Shown here piece by piece: positions 1-6,371 of a DNA stretch of 9,154 bases. Every line of letters begins with the position of its first letter. Position 1 is the first letter of the stretch. The translations under genes were made by a program, and so were the position numbers. The notes below the pieces were generated by a model, which was not told the DNA's origin, ran no database searches, and was given only the letters and a program-made list of their open reading frames with translations. The stretch is from assembly GCA_014799675.1 (NCBI GenBank), contig JAAVHM010000021.1, positions 3,439-12,592 on the forward strand. The letters are read 5' to 3'. This stretch comes from Ruminococcus sp. GTDB lineage: Bacteria; Bacillota; Clostridia; Oscillospirales; Ruminococcaceae.

Positions 1-477
1 TTCGGTTTGCGTTACAGTCTTGCCGTCATGCCAAAGGATAAGCTTAGTTTCGTCATACTCCATATACATGTATATAGTGCAGTATTCTCCGTTTGGCGAG
101 GAATACAAACGGAGCAATTCAATATCCTCCAGCTTTTCGGGTACGGTGTATATTTTTTCCCGTTTGTCGCTTTCGTATGAGTATCTGTATATTGCTTTGT
201 CAATAGAGAAAAATACGGTTTTGCCGTCCTCTGAAATAGTTTCGTCAGACTTGAAGTCATTTTGGGATTTGTAAAGCTGTTTTGTCCCATTACTGTTGAT
301 GTAGGTCAGCGTATATTCGCCGCCGCTTTCGTCATACAGGCAGTATGCCTTGCTGCTTAGGGGATATCCCCGTGTTGGAATATCCTCAAGCTCCTTTCCT
401 TCAGCAAAAGTTCCCATTGCGGGCATTGCAAGGATGTTTACAATAAGTACAATTGCCGTGATAAAAAATTTTTTCAT
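1..477 (-). CDS. Secreted protein with propeller-like repeats, C-terminus outside window
   Basis: An open frame of 159 codons runs from an ATG at 477 off the left edge with no stop, so the gene is partial. The start is set by a GGAGG at 485-489, seven bases upstream. The N-terminus looks like a signal peptide: KK at residues 2-3, a hydrophobic stretch at about 4-21, and a plausible cleavage after A25 (TFA|EG), so the product is probably exported. The mature part has repeated patterns such as SEDGKTVFFS followed by AIYRYSYES, and later SSPNGEYCTIYM, which recall the 'SPDGK...IY' blades of TolB/DPP-type beta-propellers. That similarity is short and the full length is not visible, so no function is given. 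It could equally be a lineage-specific lipidless secreted protein. It is transcribed divergently from valS from a consensus promoter. Confidence 0.75.
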   Translation of the reverse strand, partial: MKKFFITAIVLIVNILAMPAMGTFAEGKELEDIPTRGYPLSSKAYCLYDESGGEYTLTYINSNGTKQLYKSQNDFKSDETISEDGKTVFFSIDKAIYRYSYESDKREKIYTVPEKLEDIELLRLYSSPNGEYCTIYMYMEYDETKLILWHDGKTVTQTE

Positions 478-562
478 TTGACTTCCTCCAAAATTAAATA
501 CTACTATAAATACAATTCAAAGCCGCGATATTTTTCATAAATTTTGTAAATATTATGTTAAA

Positions 563-591
563 ATTATACCATAAAATTTTGAATATGTCAA
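563..591 (-). promoter_or_regulatory. Consensus sigma-A promoter of the secreted-protein gene
   Basis: Read on the minus strand, TTGACA (591-586), a 17-bp spacer and TATAAT (568-563) match the sigma-A consensus at all twelve positions. The transcript would start near 556 and carry a leader of roughly 80 nt before the ATG at 477. No riboswitch-like fold was recognised in that leader. Confidence 0.85.
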
Positions 592-615
592 ATGCCCCAA
601 ATCTGAAAATAAATG

Positions 616-644
616 TTGATTTTTTGCGGAAAATATGGTATGAT
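616..644 (+). promoter_or_regulatory. Sigma-A promoter of valS
   Basis: TTGATT (616-621), a 17-bp spacer and TATGAT (639-644) form a good sigma-A promoter facing valS. Transcription would start near 651, leaving a leader of only about 36 nt, too short for the T-box riboswitch that often controls aminoacyl-tRNA synthetase genes in Firmicutes. The -35 lies 24 bp from the -35 of the divergent promoter, so the two may compete for polymerase. Confidence 0.75.
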
Positions 645-686
645 TAATATGTATTTTTATATTTATCGGAAAGGATTGGTTTTTAA

Positions 687-3308
687 ATGAAAAGAGAGCT
701 GCCAAAGCTCTATGACCCCAAGGAAGTAGAGGATAAAATATACAAATTCTGGATAGACAACGATTGCTTCAAGGCGACAAGAGACCCCCAGAAGAAGCCT
801 TACACTATCGTTATTCCACCGCCAAACATCACGGGACAGCTTCATATGGGTCACGCCCTTGACGAGACCTTGCAGGATATTCTTATCCGCTGGAAGCGTA
901 TGTGCGGTTACTCCGCATTGTGGCTTCCCGGTACAGACCATGCCGCCATTGCCACCGAGGTAAAGATCGTTGACGCAATGGCTAAAGAGGGTCTTACCAA
1001 AGAAAGCCTCGGACGTGAAAAATTCATGGAGCGCGCATGGGCTTGGAAAAAGCAGTACGGCGGCAGAATTGTTGAACAGCTTAAAAAGCTCGGTTCTTCC
1101 TGCGACTGGTCGAGAGAGCGTTTCACTATGGACGAGGGCTGCTCAAAGGCGGTCAAGGACGTATTTATAAAGTACTATGAAAAGGGACTTATCTACCGCG
1201 GCGAGCGCATGATAAACTGGTGTCCCAGCTGCGAAACTGCGCTGTCCGACGCGGAGGTCGTTTTTGAGGAGCAGGCGGGTCACTTCTGGCATATCCGCTA
1301 TCCTTTCAAGGACGGCAGCGGTTATGTTGAGCTTGCAACAACGCGTCCCGAGACCCTGCTTGGCGATACTGCCGTTGCGGTAAATCCAAACGACGACCGC
1401 TACAAGGATATTGTTGGAAAAATGCTCGTTCTGCCTTTGGTCGGACGTGAAATTCCCGTTGTTGCGGACGATTATGTTGAAACAGATTTCGGTACTGGCG
1501 TTGTAAAAATCACTCCCGCCCACGACCCCAACGACTTTGAGGTGGGCAAACGTCATAATCTGGAGGTTATCAACGTTATGACCGACGACGCGAAAATCGT
1601 TGCGGACTACCCAAAATATGCGGGCATGGACAGGTACGAGGCAAGAAAGGCTATCGTTGCCGACCTTGAAAAAGAGGGCTTCTTAATTAAAGTAGAGGAA
1701 CACGTCCACAACGTCGGCACTTGTCAGAGATGTCACACAACCGTTGAGCCTAAGGTTTCCACACAGTGGTTCGTTAAAATGAAACCGCTTGCACAGCCTG
1801 CTATTGACGCGGTTAAAAACGGCGAGACGAAATTTGTCCCCGAAAGATTTGATAAAATTTATTTCAACTGGCTTGAAAATATCCGTGACTGGTGCATTTC
1901 CCGTCAGATCTGGTGGGGACATCAAATTCCCGCATTTTACTGCGATGAATGCGGTGAAATGGTCGTTACAAAGGAAAATTCCGTTAAGTGTCCCAAGTGC
2001 GGAAAGGAAATGCGCCAAGACCCCGACACGCTGGACACATGGTTCAGCTCCGCTTTGTGGCCTTTCTCAACATTGGGCTGGCCCGAGGAGACCGAAGATT
2101 TAAAATATTTCTACCCCACTAATACCCTTGTTACAGGCTATGATATCATCTTTTTCTGGGTAATCAGAATGATGTTCAGCGGCATTGAAAATACCGGCAA
2201 ACCGCCCTTTGACACAGTCCTTATCCACGGACTTGTTCGCGACGCACAGGGACGGAAGATGTCCAAGTCCCTCGGCAACGGTATCGACCCGCTGGAGGAA
2301 ATTGAAAAATACGGCGCGGACGCTCTCCGCTTTATGCTTGCGACGGGCAACGCCCCCGGAAACGATATGCGTTATATGGAGGAAAAGGTCAAGGCTTCCC
2401 GTAATTTTGCAAACAAGCTTTGGAACGCTTCCCGCTTTATAATGATGAACCTCCCCGACGATTTCAAGCTGAACGGACTTCCCGCAAACCTCAATATTGA
2501 GGACAAGTGGGTAATCAGCAAGTTCAACACCCTTGCAAAAGAGGTCAACGAAAACCTTGAAGCGTTTGAACTTGGCGTTGCCGTTGCGAAGCTTTACGAC
2601 TTTATCTGGGACGTTTACTGCGACTGGTATATTGAATTGACAAAGCCGAGAATTGCGGCGGGCGGCGAAACTGCCGAGACCGCACAGGCTGTTCTTGTTT
2701 GGGTAATGCAGGGTATGCTGAAGCTTCTGCACCCCTTTATGCCGTTCGTTACGGAGGAGATATGGTCTGCCGTTTCCGACAGCGGGGTACCTTGTATTCT
2801 GTCCGAGTTCCCACAGTATGATGAGAAACTGAATTTTTCCAATGAGGAAAAGCAGTTTGAGAAAATCATTGCGGCAATCCGCGGCATAAGAAACCGCCGT
2901 GCGGAGATGAACGTTCCCCCTTCAAAGAAAGCGGCTCTCCACATTGAAACAGCGGAGGCGGAAATTTTTGAGCAGGGCAAGATGTTCTTTGAGAGACTTG
3001 CTTCGGCTTCCTCTGTGGAAATTGCGGCGAAAATTGATATGCCTGACGCTGTAACTGTTGTTACGGACAGCGCGAGAATTTTCATTCCTATGGACGAGCT
3101 TGTTGACAAGGAAAAGGAGCTTGCGCGTCTAAACAAGGAAAAGGCGGCGGTTCAAAAGGACATTGACTTCTCCTCAAACAAGCTGAACAATCAGGGCTTT
3201 GTTGCGAAAGCTCCCGCGCAGCAGGTTGAGGCTGAAAAGGCTAAGCTTGCAAAGGCGCAGGAGAAAATGGCGAAGATCGAGCAGTCTATTGCGGCTTTGC
3301 AGAAATAA
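687..3308 (+). CDS. valS: Valine--tRNA ligase (ValRS), class I
   Basis: This cytoplasmic enzyme charges tRNA-Val with valine using ATP and hydrolyses mischarged Thr-tRNA-Val in its editing (CP1) domain. The 873-residue length is normal for bacterial ValRS. Visible landmarks are the HIGH-type motif HMGH at 53-56, GTDHA at 82-86, the editing-domain TTRPETLLGDTAV at 218-230, DWCISRQIWWGH at 401-412, and the KMSKS loop at 524-528. Cysteine pairs at 179/182 with 346/349, and at 419/422 with 435/438, look like zinc knuckles. The last 60 or so residues are charged and alanine-rich, as in the C-terminal coiled-coil arm that contacts the tRNA. The start is supported by GGAAAGGA (668-675) 11 bases upstream and by the usual N-terminus (LPKLYDPKEVEDKIYKFW). 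It has its own promoter; no clear terminator follows it. Confidence 0.98.
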   Translation: MKRELPKLYDPKEVEDKIYKFWIDNDCFKATRDPQKKPYTIVIPPPNITGQLHMGHALDETLQDILIRWKRMCGYSALWLPGTDHAAIATEVKIVDAMAKEGLTKESLGREKFMERAWAWKKQYGGRIVEQLKKLGSSCDWSRERFTMDEGCSKAVKDVFIKYYEKGLIYRGERMINWCPSCETALSDAEVVFEEQAGHFWHIRYPFKDGSGYVELATTRPETLLGDTAVAVNPNDDRYKDIVGKMLVLPLVGREIPVVADDYVETDFGTGVVKITPAHDPNDFEVGKRHNLEVINVMTDDAKIVADYPKYAGMDRYEARKAIVADLEKEGFLIKVEEHVHNVGTCQRCHTTVEPKVSTQWFVKMKPLAQPAIDAVKNGETKFVPERFDKIYFNWLENIRDWCISRQIWWGHQIPAFYCDECGEMVVTKENSVKCPKCGKEMRQDPDTLDTWFSSALWPFSTLGWPEETEDLKYFYPTNTLVTGYDIIFFWVIRMMFSGIENTGKPPFDTVLIHGLVRDAQGRKMSKSLGNGIDPLEEIEKYGADALRFMLATGNAPGNDMRYMEEKVKASRNFANKLWNASRFIMMNLPDDFKLNGLPANLNIEDKWVISKFNTLAKEVNENLEAFELGVAVAKLYDFIWDVYCDWYIELTKPRIAAGGETAETAQAVLVWVMQGMLKLLHPFMPFVTEEIWSAVSDSGVPCILSEFPQYDEKLNFSNEEKQFEKIIAAIRGIRNRRAEMNVPPSKKAALHIETAEAEIFEQGKMFFERLASASSVEIAAKIDMPDAVTVVTDSARIFIPMDELVDKEKELARLNKEKAAVQKDIDFSSNKLNNQGFVAKAPAQQVEAEKAKLAKAQEKMAKIEQSIAALQK

Positions 3309-3329
3309 AATAACTTTCTTTTGGTGAAA

Positions 3330-3357
3330 TTGTTTACCTGTGAAAACAGGTTATAAT
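3330..3357 (+). promoter_or_regulatory. Promoter of the DUF3788 gene with a palindrome filling its spacer
   Basis: TTGTTT (3330-3335), a 16-bp spacer and TATAAT (3352-3357) form a plausible sigma-A promoter. The whole spacer (3336-3351) is the inverted repeat ACCTGT-GAAA-ACAGGT, with perfect 6-bp arms. A dyad between the -35 and -10 hexamers is a classic operator position, so a repressor or a spacer-twisting activator could act here. The binding protein is not recognised. Confidence 0.6.
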
Positions 3358-3394
3358 TGCACTGACAAATCGGAAGTTATATAGGAGGGCAAAT

Positions 3395-3808
3395 ATGCTT
3401 GATACTATACCTAACGAAGAAGAAATGACTGCTTTGGTTGGGAAATCTCTATATGATGTATGGAATAAGTTATGTGCTTTAATTGATGAAAAATATGATA
3501 TGGATCGTTTGTGGGATAAAGGCGGTAAAGCATGGAAATATGAATATAAATACCGTCGGGGCGGTAAAACGCTGTGTGCATTATATGCAAGAGAAAACCG
3601 TGTGGGCTTTATGGTTATCTTAGGGAAAGACGAACGGTCAAAATTTGAAACGGACAGAGAAAATTATTCAAAAGAAGTTCAGAAAATATATGACGAAACT
3701 AAAACTTACCATGACGGGAAATGGATAATGTTTGAGCCGACAGATACTTCTTTGTTTGATGATTTCATGAGACTTTTGATAATCAAAAGAAAGCCGAACA
3801 GAAAGTAA
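3395..3808 (+). CDS. DUF3788 family protein
   Basis: This small 137-residue soluble protein has the pattern of the DUF3788 family, whose function is unknown. Recognisable parts are LWDKGGKAWKYEYKYRRGGKT at about 39-59, ALYARENRVGFMVILGK at 62-78, and YHDGKWIMFEP at about 105-115, followed by a basic tail. There is no signal peptide or membrane segment. The start is fixed by AGGAGGG at 3383-3389, five bases before the ATG. The gene stands alone as a transcription unit, with its own promoter containing a palindrome and a hairpin terminator behind it. It is more AT-rich than valS and tcdA on either side, which suggests a recently acquired cassette. Family assignment rests on recalled similarity, and no biochemical role is proposed. 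Confidence 0.85.
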   Translation: MLDTIPNEEEMTALVGKSLYDVWNKLCALIDEKYDMDRLWDKGGKAWKYEYKYRRGGKTLCALYARENRVGFMVILGKDERSKFETDRENYSKEVQKIYDETKTYHDGKWIMFEPTDTSLFDDFMRLLIIKRKPNRK

Positions 3809-3817
3809 AATAATCAG

Positions 3818-3849
3818 AATGCACATCGCTTTTGCGGTGTGCATTTCTT
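3818..3849 (+). terminator. Intrinsic terminator after the DUF3788 gene
   Basis: A 12-bp stem, AATGCACATCGC (3818-3829) against GCGGTGTGCATT (3834-3845), has one T-G wobble and a TTTT loop. It ends in ATTTCTT, a short interrupted T tract. It lies ten bases past the DUF3788 stop. The tail is weak, so some read-through into tcdA is possible, and no convincing tcdA promoter is visible in the 28 bp that remain. Confidence 0.75.
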
Positions 3850-3877
3850 AAAATAACGATTTGAAATGGGTGCTGTT

Positions 3878-4582
3878 ATGGAACAATTTGCACGCTCCGA
3901 ATTGCTTTTGGGCAAAGAAAATATGAAAAAGCTTTCCGAAGCAAGAGTTGCGGTTTTCGGAATAGGCGGCGTGGGCGGATTTACTGCGGAAGCCCTTGCG
4001 CGGACGGGTATCGGCGCGCTGGAGCTTTTTGATATGGATACTGTCAGTATTACAAATATCAACCGTCAGATAATTGCAACCCTTGACACGGTGGGAAAAT
4101 ACAAGACCGACGTGATGAAAGAGCGTATCGCCAAGATAAATCCCGAGGCGGAAGTGGTTTCCCACAGATGTTTTTTCCTGCCCGAAAACTCGGCGGAGTT
4201 TGATTTTTCAAAATATGATTACGTTGTGGACGCGGTGGACACGGTCACGGCAAAGATAGAGCTTGTGATGAAATGCCGTGAAAGCGGCGTCCCCATAATT
4301 TCCTCAATGGGCGCGGGGAACAAGCTTGACCCCACAAAATTCGAGGTTGAGGATATTTACAAAACTTCCGTCTGCCCCCTCGCAAGGGTAATGCGTACCG
4401 AGCTTCGCAAGCGGGGTGTGGAAAAACTTAAGGTGGTGTACTCGAAAGAACCGCCCCTCACGCCGCTTCCCTCGCAGGAGGAGACCGCAAAAAAATCAGT
4501 CCCCGGAAGTCTGGCGTTTGTGCCGTCAGTAGCGGGGCTGATTATTGCGGGGGAGGTCATAAAAGACCTTGCTTTCGGGTAA
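3878..4582 (+). CDS. tcdA: tRNA threonylcarbamoyladenosine dehydratase (TcdA/CsdL, E1-like ThiF fold)
   Basis: TcdA-family enzymes use ATP to adenylate and cyclise t6A at position 37 of ANN-decoding tRNAs, giving ct6A. The protein has the E1/ThiF fold. Numbered from the chosen start, the nucleotide-binding loop GIGGVGG is at 28-34, NINRQ at 60-64, VDAVDTVTAK at 117-126, SSMGAGNKLDP at about 142-152, and the TcdA signature CPLARVMRTELRKRG at about 166-180. The cysteine pairs of zinc-bearing ThiF/MoeB are absent, as expected for TcdA. An in-frame ATG at 3866 would add four residues, but it lacks a ribosome site, and family members usually begin MEQF/MNQFSRTE, so 3878 is preferred (weak GGGTG at 3868-3872). 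The 234-residue length is slightly short for the family. It is GC-richer than both neighbouring cassettes, consistent with a resident gene. Confidence 0.92.
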   Translation: MEQFARSELLLGKENMKKLSEARVAVFGIGGVGGFTAEALARTGIGALELFDMDTVSITNINRQIIATLDTVGKYKTDVMKERIAKINPEAEVVSHRCFFLPENSAEFDFSKYDYVVDAVDTVTAKIELVMKCRESGVPIISSMGAGNKLDPTKFEVEDIYKTSVCPLARVMRTELRKRGVEKLKVVYSKEPPLTPLPSQEETAKKSVPGSLAFVPSVAGLIIAGEVIKDLAFG

Positions 4583-4591
4583 CGTTTATGC

Positions 4592-4620
4592 TTGACATTG
4601 ATATATAATAATGCTATACT
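4592..4620 (+). promoter_or_regulatory. Sigma-A promoter of the DUF6884/GIY-YIG operon
   Basis: TTGACA (4592-4597), a 17-bp spacer and TATACT (4615-4620), with a TG extended -10 at 4612-4613, make a strong promoter only ten bases past the tcdA stop. The leader would be about 28 nt. The sequence closely resembles the toxin-antitoxin promoter at 5721-5749, including parts of the spacer. Confidence 0.85.
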
Positions 4621-4654
4621 TTTCATAGTAAATAGTCGGGGGTGACGGTAAAAT

Positions 4655-5062
4655 ATGCGAGTTGTTCTAATTTCGTGTGTATCTAAAAAACGTTGTGTTA
4701 AATCAATGGCTAAAGAAATGTATATTAGTCCTCTTTTTAAAGGCGCATATAAATATGCTAAAAAAATAAATGCAGACAAAATTTTTATTTTATCCGCCAA
4801 ATACGGTCTCCTTGAAGAAACCGATATAATAGAGCCTTATAATGAAACATTAAATAAAAAGAAGAATTCCGAGGTAAAGTTATTGGCTGAAAAAGTTCTT
4901 GCACAGCTTTCTTTAAAAACTGATTTGAAATCTGATGATTTTGTATTTTTGGCGGGTGAGCGATACCGAAAATATCTTGTGGACGAAATCGAGCACGTTT
5001 CGATACCTTTAAAAGGTATGCCGATCGGCAAACAATTATCTTTTTATAAGGAGAATTTATAA
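4655..5062 (+). CDS. DUF6884-type protein (YaaA-like motifs), function unknown
   Basis: This soluble protein of 135 residues matches, by recalled pattern, the DUF6884 family often seen in phage and accessory regions. The conserved blocks are LISCVSKK at 5-12, YISPLFK at 23-29, ILSAKYGLL at 45-53, EPYNETL at 60-66, LAGERY at 99-104 and PLKGMPIGKQL at 118-128. The pattern of an N-terminal ISC/SKK, a central SAKYGLL and a later EPY is reminiscent of YaaA/nucleotide-handling folds, but no activity is established here. GGGGGTGA (4638-4645) sits nine bases before the ATG. The stop overlaps the ATG of the GIY-YIG gene by one base (TAATG), so the two are translationally coupled and probably act together. 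The coding sequence is very AT-rich (15 of 60 bases are G or C at 4681-4740), unlike tcdA upstream. Confidence 0.75.
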   Translation: MRVVLISCVSKKRCVKSMAKEMYISPLFKGAYKYAKKINADKIFILSAKYGLLEETDIIEPYNETLNKKKNSEVKLLAEKVLAQLSLKTDLKSDDFVFLAGERYRKYLVDEIEHVSIPLKGMPIGKQLSFYKENL

Positions 5063-5699
5063 TGGCTAACTTGTGTGAACAATTGCATCACCTTGTCATG
5101 AAAGGTAAACGATTTGATTTTAGCGCAGGATATAGTGATATCCCTAAAAATGGCATTTATATTTTGTTTGAAAATGGCGAAACTGCTCACGGTTGTGACA
5201 GGATAGTACGTATTGGTACGCATACAGGTGATAGACAATTGAGAAATCGTATTGTTCAGCATTTTGAAAATGAAAATAAAACAGAAGCATTTTTAGGAAA
5301 AATATCGGACGTTGTTTTTTGAAGCAGGATAATGACCCTTATTTGGATATTTGGGAATTAGATACAACAGCAAAAGCGAAAAAAGAATTGTATGCAAATA
5401 TTATTGACAGGGAGTTTGAACAAAAATTAGAGAAAAGAATTTCTGAATACATACAAACAAATTTTAGTTTTACGCTGTTTGAAGTTCCTACAAAGGAGGA
5501 ACGCTTGTATTTTGAAGCGAGGCTTATCGGAACTGTTTCAAGGTGTGAAGAATGTAAACCGTCAGATAATTGGCTTGGATCATATAGTCCAAAAGATAAA
5601 ATTAAACAAAGCGGCTTGTGGAATATTATGGAATTGTATAGTGCTCCATTATCAGATGAGGAGCTTGATACGCTTTCCTCAATGCTTGTTAGAAATTAA
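5062..5699 (+). pseudogene. GIY-YIG-like nuclease, interrupted by a -1 frameshift near 5281
   Basis: Two overlapping frames encode the two halves of one protein of about 212 residues. The first (5062-5322) starts well, with AAGGAG (5048-5053) and a TAATG overlap with the DUF6884 gene. It holds the GIY (31-33), VRIG in place of YIG (49-52), and LRNR (60-63) elements of the catalytic fold, then leaves the family pattern after K73. In the other frame, from 5286, the DNA reads SIFRKNIGRCFLKQDND and continues unbroken to the stop at 5699, through IWELD, YFEARLIGT, SRCEECKPSDNWLGSYSP and GLWNIMELY. The family, as recalled, has a charged residue then R-SIFR at this point, so one lost base near 5281 (AAAGAC to AAAAC) explains the break. 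The downstream half has no ribosome site of its own (first usable codon TTG 5319). Either a true inactivating mutation, a sequencing error, or, less likely, frameshifting at a T6 run. Confidence 0.8.
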
Positions 5700-5720
5700 T
5701 CAATTCAGCAACTGTCGTGC

Positions 5721-5749
5721 TTGACATTTGAGCATAATAATGTTATAAT
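5721..5749 (+). promoter_or_regulatory. Perfect sigma-A promoter of the toxin-antitoxin operon
   Basis: TTGACA (5721-5726), a 17-bp spacer and TATAAT (5744-5749), with a TG extended -10 at 5741-5742, match consensus throughout. A promoter this strong implies tight repression, as is usual for toxin-antitoxin operons that control themselves. Confidence 0.88.
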
Positions 5750-5753
5750 TATG
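5733..5753. promoter_or_regulatory. Candidate antitoxin operator over the -10
   Basis: CATAAT (5733-5738) and ATTATG (5748-5753) are perfect 6-bp inverted arms separated by nine bases, and they span the -10 hexamer. Phd-type antitoxins bind dyads in this position to repress their own operon. The AT-rich setting makes chance dyads common, so this is a candidate only. Confidence 0.4.
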
Positions 5754-5780
5754 TCATAGTCATGTAAAGGAGAGATGTTC

Positions 5781-6047
5781 ATGCCAAATATAAGACCTAT
5801 CAGAGATTTGAGGAATACGCTTGAAATTTCCGAACTTTGCCATAGTATAGACGAGCCGGTTTTTATTACTAAAAACGGGTACAGCGATATGGTGATCATG
5901 AGCAGCGAGGTATACGACGAACTTGTTACGGCAATTGACGTTTTTACAAGACTTTCAGTATCTGTTGGAGAAATAAACAGCGGAAACGGTGTTGACGGAA
6001 ATGAAGTACTCAAAAAAATGAGGGAAAAGTACGGTTATGAATTATAA
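5781..6047 (+). CDS. Phd/YefM-type antitoxin
   Basis: This 88-residue protein matches the Phd/YefM antitoxin fold: MPNIRPIRDLRNTLEI at the N-terminus (DNA-binding and dimerisation half), then EPVFITKNGYSDMVIMSSEVYDEL at 25-48, the family's most conserved block. The C-terminal part (about 60-88) is charged and probably unstructured until it wraps the toxin. Two ATGs are in frame at 5775 and 5781. The ribosome site AAAGGAG (5766-5772) directly abuts the first, so 5781 is the start, with normal eight-base spacing. The last 11 bases overlap the toxin gene, giving the usual coupling. It likely represses its own promoter at the dyad over the -10. Confidence 0.92.
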   Translation: MPNIRPIRDLRNTLEISELCHSIDEPVFITKNGYSDMVIMSSEVYDELVTAIDVFTRLSVSVGEINSGNGVDGNEVLKKMREKYGYEL

Positions 6048-6357
6048 GCTTATTTTTGCTCCTTCATTTGAAAATGATATTGAAAGAGCGTTTGAGTATA
6101 TAAGCGAAAAGCTAAAAGCTCCGAAAGCTGCGAAAAAGCTTATGGCGGACATTAACAGAAAAATTTCTTTTGCAGAAGATGATCCGTATATGTATCCGCT
6201 TTGTTTTGGGCAGTTTCCGTTTTTAAAATACCGTAAAATCGTAGTAAAGAACTATATTGTTGTTTATTTTATAAACGAAGATGAAAAAACCGTAAATTTT
6301 CTTAATTTATTTTACGGCGGACAAAATTATGTGGATTTTTTTAATATGCTGATATAA
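6037..6357 (+). CDS. RelE/ParE-superfamily toxin
   Basis: This basic 106-residue protein has the order of the RelE/ParE fold: YKLIFAPSFENDIERAFEYISEKL (3-26; strand then helix pair), a second helix to about 46, then strands KYRKIVVKNYIVVYFIN (64-80) and VNFLNLFYGGQNY (86-98). It partners the Phd-type antitoxin whose gene it overlaps. RelE-like members cleave mRNA on the ribosome and ParE-like members poison gyrase; the sequence alone does not settle which. R66 and Y77 fit the usual core. The 'LYGRRDY'-type end reads FYGGQNY, so the common arginine there is missing, which may mean a weaker or differently acting toxin. AGGGA at 6020-6024 is a plausible ribosome site. The DUF815 gene follows after 14 bp. 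Confidence 0.88.
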   Translation: MNYKLIFAPSFENDIERAFEYISEKLKAPKAAKKLMADINRKISFAEDDPYMYPLCFGQFPFLKYRKIVVKNYIVVYFINEDEKTVNFLNLFYGGQNYVDFFNMLI

Positions 6358-6371
6358 AAAGGACTGATTTT

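Noticed and set aside
2100..2732. Long minus-strand open frame inside valS
   Set aside because: It is antisense to the conserved KMSKS and anticodon-binding regions of ValS and shows no family pattern of its own.
3336..3360. The ACCTGT/ACAGGT hairpin as the valS terminator
   Set aside because: The stem is only 6 bp and is followed by TATAATTGC, not a T tract; its fit between promoter hexamers argues for an operator.
5311..5323. Programmed -1 frameshift at the T6 run before the UGA
   Set aside because: A slip there is possible, but the sequence SIFRKNIGRC in the other frame upstream of the run fits the family, so the break lies earlier, where no slippery heptamer is present in the reading frame.
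5319..5699. The downstream half of the GIY-YIG gene as an independent gene
   Set aside because: Its first codon would be TTG with no ribosome site, and the same frame continues upstream with family-like sequence to about 5286, so it is the second half of a frameshifted gene.
5745..5752. ATAATTAT palindrome as a separate operator
   Set aside because: An 8-bp AT palindrome over the -10 is expected by chance in such DNA; the longer CATAAT/ATTATG dyad is kept as the candidate instead.
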